Origin: Campylobacteraceae bacterium
Lineage (GTDB): Bacteria > Campylobacterota > Campylobacteria > Campylobacterales > Campylobacteraceae
Direction of reading: 5' to 3'
Assembly (NCBI GenBank): GCA_031259875.1
Contig: JAIRKW010000093.1
Coordinates: forward strand, 1 to 6,778
DNA: 6,778 nt
In this document: positions 5,666 to 6,778 of the stretch, one piece after another
Position numbering within the stretch: position 1 is the first letter of the stretch
Layout of the letters: the number at the start of each line of letters is the position of its first letter
Made by a program: the position numbers and the translations under genes
Notes under the pieces: generated by a model
What the model was told of the DNA's origin: nothing
The model's input: only the letters and a program-made list of their open reading frames with translations
The model's database searches: none

Positions 5666-5674
5666 TGATAGAAT
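5666..5674 (+). promoter_or_regulatory. Predicted dnaJ promoter, extended -10
   Basis: TGATAGAAT gives TAGAAT (5669-5674, five of six matches to TATAAT) with an upstream TG, preceded by T-rich DNA as in Campylobacterota sigma-70 promoters. Transcription would start near 5681, leaving a leader of about 36 bases before the TTG start. Confidence 0.6.
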
Positions 5675-5702
5675 TACACTTTTTTATGCAAGTTTTTATT
5701 AT

Positions 5703-5709
5703 GGAAGGA
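5703..5709 (+). promoter_or_regulatory. Strong ribosome-binding site for the dnaJ TTG start
   Basis: GGAAGGA with a 7-base spacer to the TTG at 5717. It fixes the non-ATG start, since no in-frame ATG or GTG lies nearby. Confidence 0.85.
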
Positions 5710-5716
5710 TTCTTAT

Positions 5717-6778
5717 TTGGACTTTGAATATTATGAGATTTTAGAGGTTACAAAAAGCGCGGGTACTGATGAAATAAAAAAAGCTTACCGCAAATTAGCT
5801 CTCAAATATCACCCTGACCGCAACCAAGGCGATAAAGAAGCTGAAGAAAAATTTAAACAAATAAATGAAGCTTATCAAGTCTTGAGCGATACAAACAAAC
5901 GTGAAATTTACGACAGATATGGCAAAACTGGACTTGACAGACAAGGCTTCAGCCACTTTTCGGAACAAAACTATGAAGATATTATGGGGGATTTGGGTTC
6001 TATATTTGAGTCTGTTTTTGGAAACGGATTTGGTTTTAGCAGCGGCAAAAGGCAAAAAAACAATGAAAAATATCCGTCCGATTTGGAAAAAGAGATAACT
6101 CTGGAGTTTAAAGAGGCAGTTTTTGGCTGCAAAAAAGAGATACGTTTTACATACAAATCACCATGTAAAGAGTGCGCCGGAAGCGGCAGCGAAGACAAAA
6201 CCAAAACCGAATGCCCCGAATGTAACGGCAAGGGTCAAGTATTCTATCGTCAAGGTTTTATGACATTTTCACAAACTTGTCAAAAATGCCGAGGCACGGG
6301 ACAAATTGTCAAAAATCCGTGCAAAGCATGCAAAGGTAAAGGCTGGGAAGAGACAGAAGAGAGTGTCGTGGTAGATATACCTGAAGGTATTGATAATAAT
6401 AACCGTATCAGAGTTGCCAAAAAAGGCAATGTTATGCAAAACGGCAGCAGAGGCAATTTGTATATTTTCATCAATGTTAAAAACGATGAGCTGTTTATAC
6501 GTGATGCGCAGCATATCTATATAGAAGTACCTGTATTTTTTACGCAGGCTATTTTAGGCGAAACTATCACAATACCGACACTAAGAGGTAAAAAAGAGTT
6601 AAAACTCCCGATGGGCGCGCACGACAAGCAGCAATTTGTATTTAAAAATGAGGGTGCAAAAGATTTGCATACAAAACAAATTGGAAGCCTTATAGTGCAA
6701 ATTTCTATCAAATATCCAAAAACATTGAATGATGAACAGAAAAATATGCTCAAAAAACTGCAGGACTCTTTTGGCGTA
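5717..6778 (+). CDS. dnaJ: Chaperone protein DnaJ (Hsp40), 3' end outside window
   Basis: The first 354 codons of a type I DnaJ, normally about 370-375 residues, so only a short C-terminal tail is missing. It stimulates the DnaK ATPase and delivers unfolded substrates. Order of parts: J domain 1-70 with HPD at 32-34 in KYHPDRN; a short Gly/Phe region about 91-110 (SIFESVFGNGFGF); a zinc-binding domain with all four CxxCxGxG motifs (Cys150/153, 166/169, 188/191, 202/205); and the C-terminal substrate-binding domains (VVVDIPEGIDNNNRIRV onward, FFTQAILGETITIPT). The start is TTG at 5717, encoding (M)DFEYYEILEV, chosen because it aligns with the J-domain N-terminus and has GGAAGGA 7 bases upstream. 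The frame has no interruption to base 6778. An out-of-frame 8-codon ATG frame (5701-5727) overlaps the start. It is divergent from racR, as in C. jejuni. Confidence 0.97.
   Translation, partial: MDFEYYEILEVTKSAGTDEIKKAYRKLALKYHPDRNQGDKEAEEKFKQINEAYQVLSDTNKREIYDRYGKTGLDRQGFSHFSEQNYEDIMGDLGSIFESVFGNGFGFSSGKRQKNNEKYPSDLEKEITLEFKEAVFGCKKEIRFTYKSPCKECAGSGSEDKTKTECPECNGKGQVFYRQGFMTFSQTCQKCRGTGQIVKNPCKACKGKGWEETEESVVVDIPEGIDNNNRIRVAKKGNVMQNGSRGNLYIFINVKNDELFIRDAQHIYIEVPVFFTQAILGETITIPTLRGKKELKLPMGAHDKQQFVFKNEGAKDLHTKQIGSLIVQISIKYPKTLNDEQKNMLKKLQDSFGV

Larger units (their letters stand above)
5231..5716. other. 486-bp AT-rich divergent intergenic region (racR / dnaJ)
   Basis: Contains the two outward-facing promoters near its ends and, between them, about 380 bp with no convincing gene. 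That middle part holds several inverted repeats and palindromes (listed separately) and a 20-codon minus-strand frame at 5615-5553. No CIRCE element (TTAGCACTC-N9-GAGTGCTAA) and no HAIR element (CTTGAGT-N7-ACTCAAG) is present, so classical HrcA or HspR control of dnaJ from this side is not supported. Confidence 0.6.

Noticed and set aside
5795..6753. Several minus-strand and one plus-strand ORFs of 64-86 residues inside dnaJ
   Set aside because: They lie in other frames of an uninterrupted dnaJ with all DnaJ motifs, so they are shadows.
1..6778. CRISPR array, tRNA/rRNA genes, insertion sequence ends
   Set aside because: No regularly spaced repeats, no cloverleaf or rRNA-like sequence, and no transposase or terminal inverted repeats with target duplication were seen.

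Overview
The window looks like a chromosomal segment of a Campylobacterota (epsilonproteobacterial) genome. It is AT-rich, and two gene groups known from that phylum lie next to each other: glyA - SPOR-domain gene - aroE on the plus strand, and racR-racS-recR (minus strand) divergent from dnaJ (plus strand). In Campylobacter jejuni the same neighbours occur as glyA/SPOR/aroE and as dnaJ/racR/racS/recR; that comparison is from memory. Genus cannot be fixed from this sequence, although a free-living Sulfurimonas-like organism would fit.

Layout. 1-537 is the 3' part of glyA (serine hydroxymethyltransferase). 12 bases later comes a membrane-anchored SPOR-domain protein (550-1188), then an intrinsic-terminator-like hairpin (1193-1217), then complete aroE (1224-2018). 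2019-2758 is a 740-bp stretch without a convincing intact gene. It holds three exact copies of CCGACAATAA and several broken protein-like reading frames. On the minus strand, racR (5230-4553), racS (4556-3345, 4-base overlap) and recR (3319-2759, 25-base gap) form a likely operon converging on aroE. 5231-5716 is a very AT-rich divergent intergenic region with a good racR promoter, a good dnaJ promoter and several inverted repeats. dnaJ starts at a TTG at 5717 and runs off the right edge.

Functions. glyA (one-carbon/glycine), aroE (shikimate pathway) and recR (RecFOR recombinational repair) are housekeeping genes. The SPOR protein is a peptidoglycan-binding envelope protein. RacRS is an OmpR-type two-component system, and dnaJ encodes the Hsp40 co-chaperone of DnaK. 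The parts most worth a second look are the decayed 2019-2758 region and the inverted-repeat-rich racR-dnaJ intergenic region. I did not find a clear new multi-gene system.
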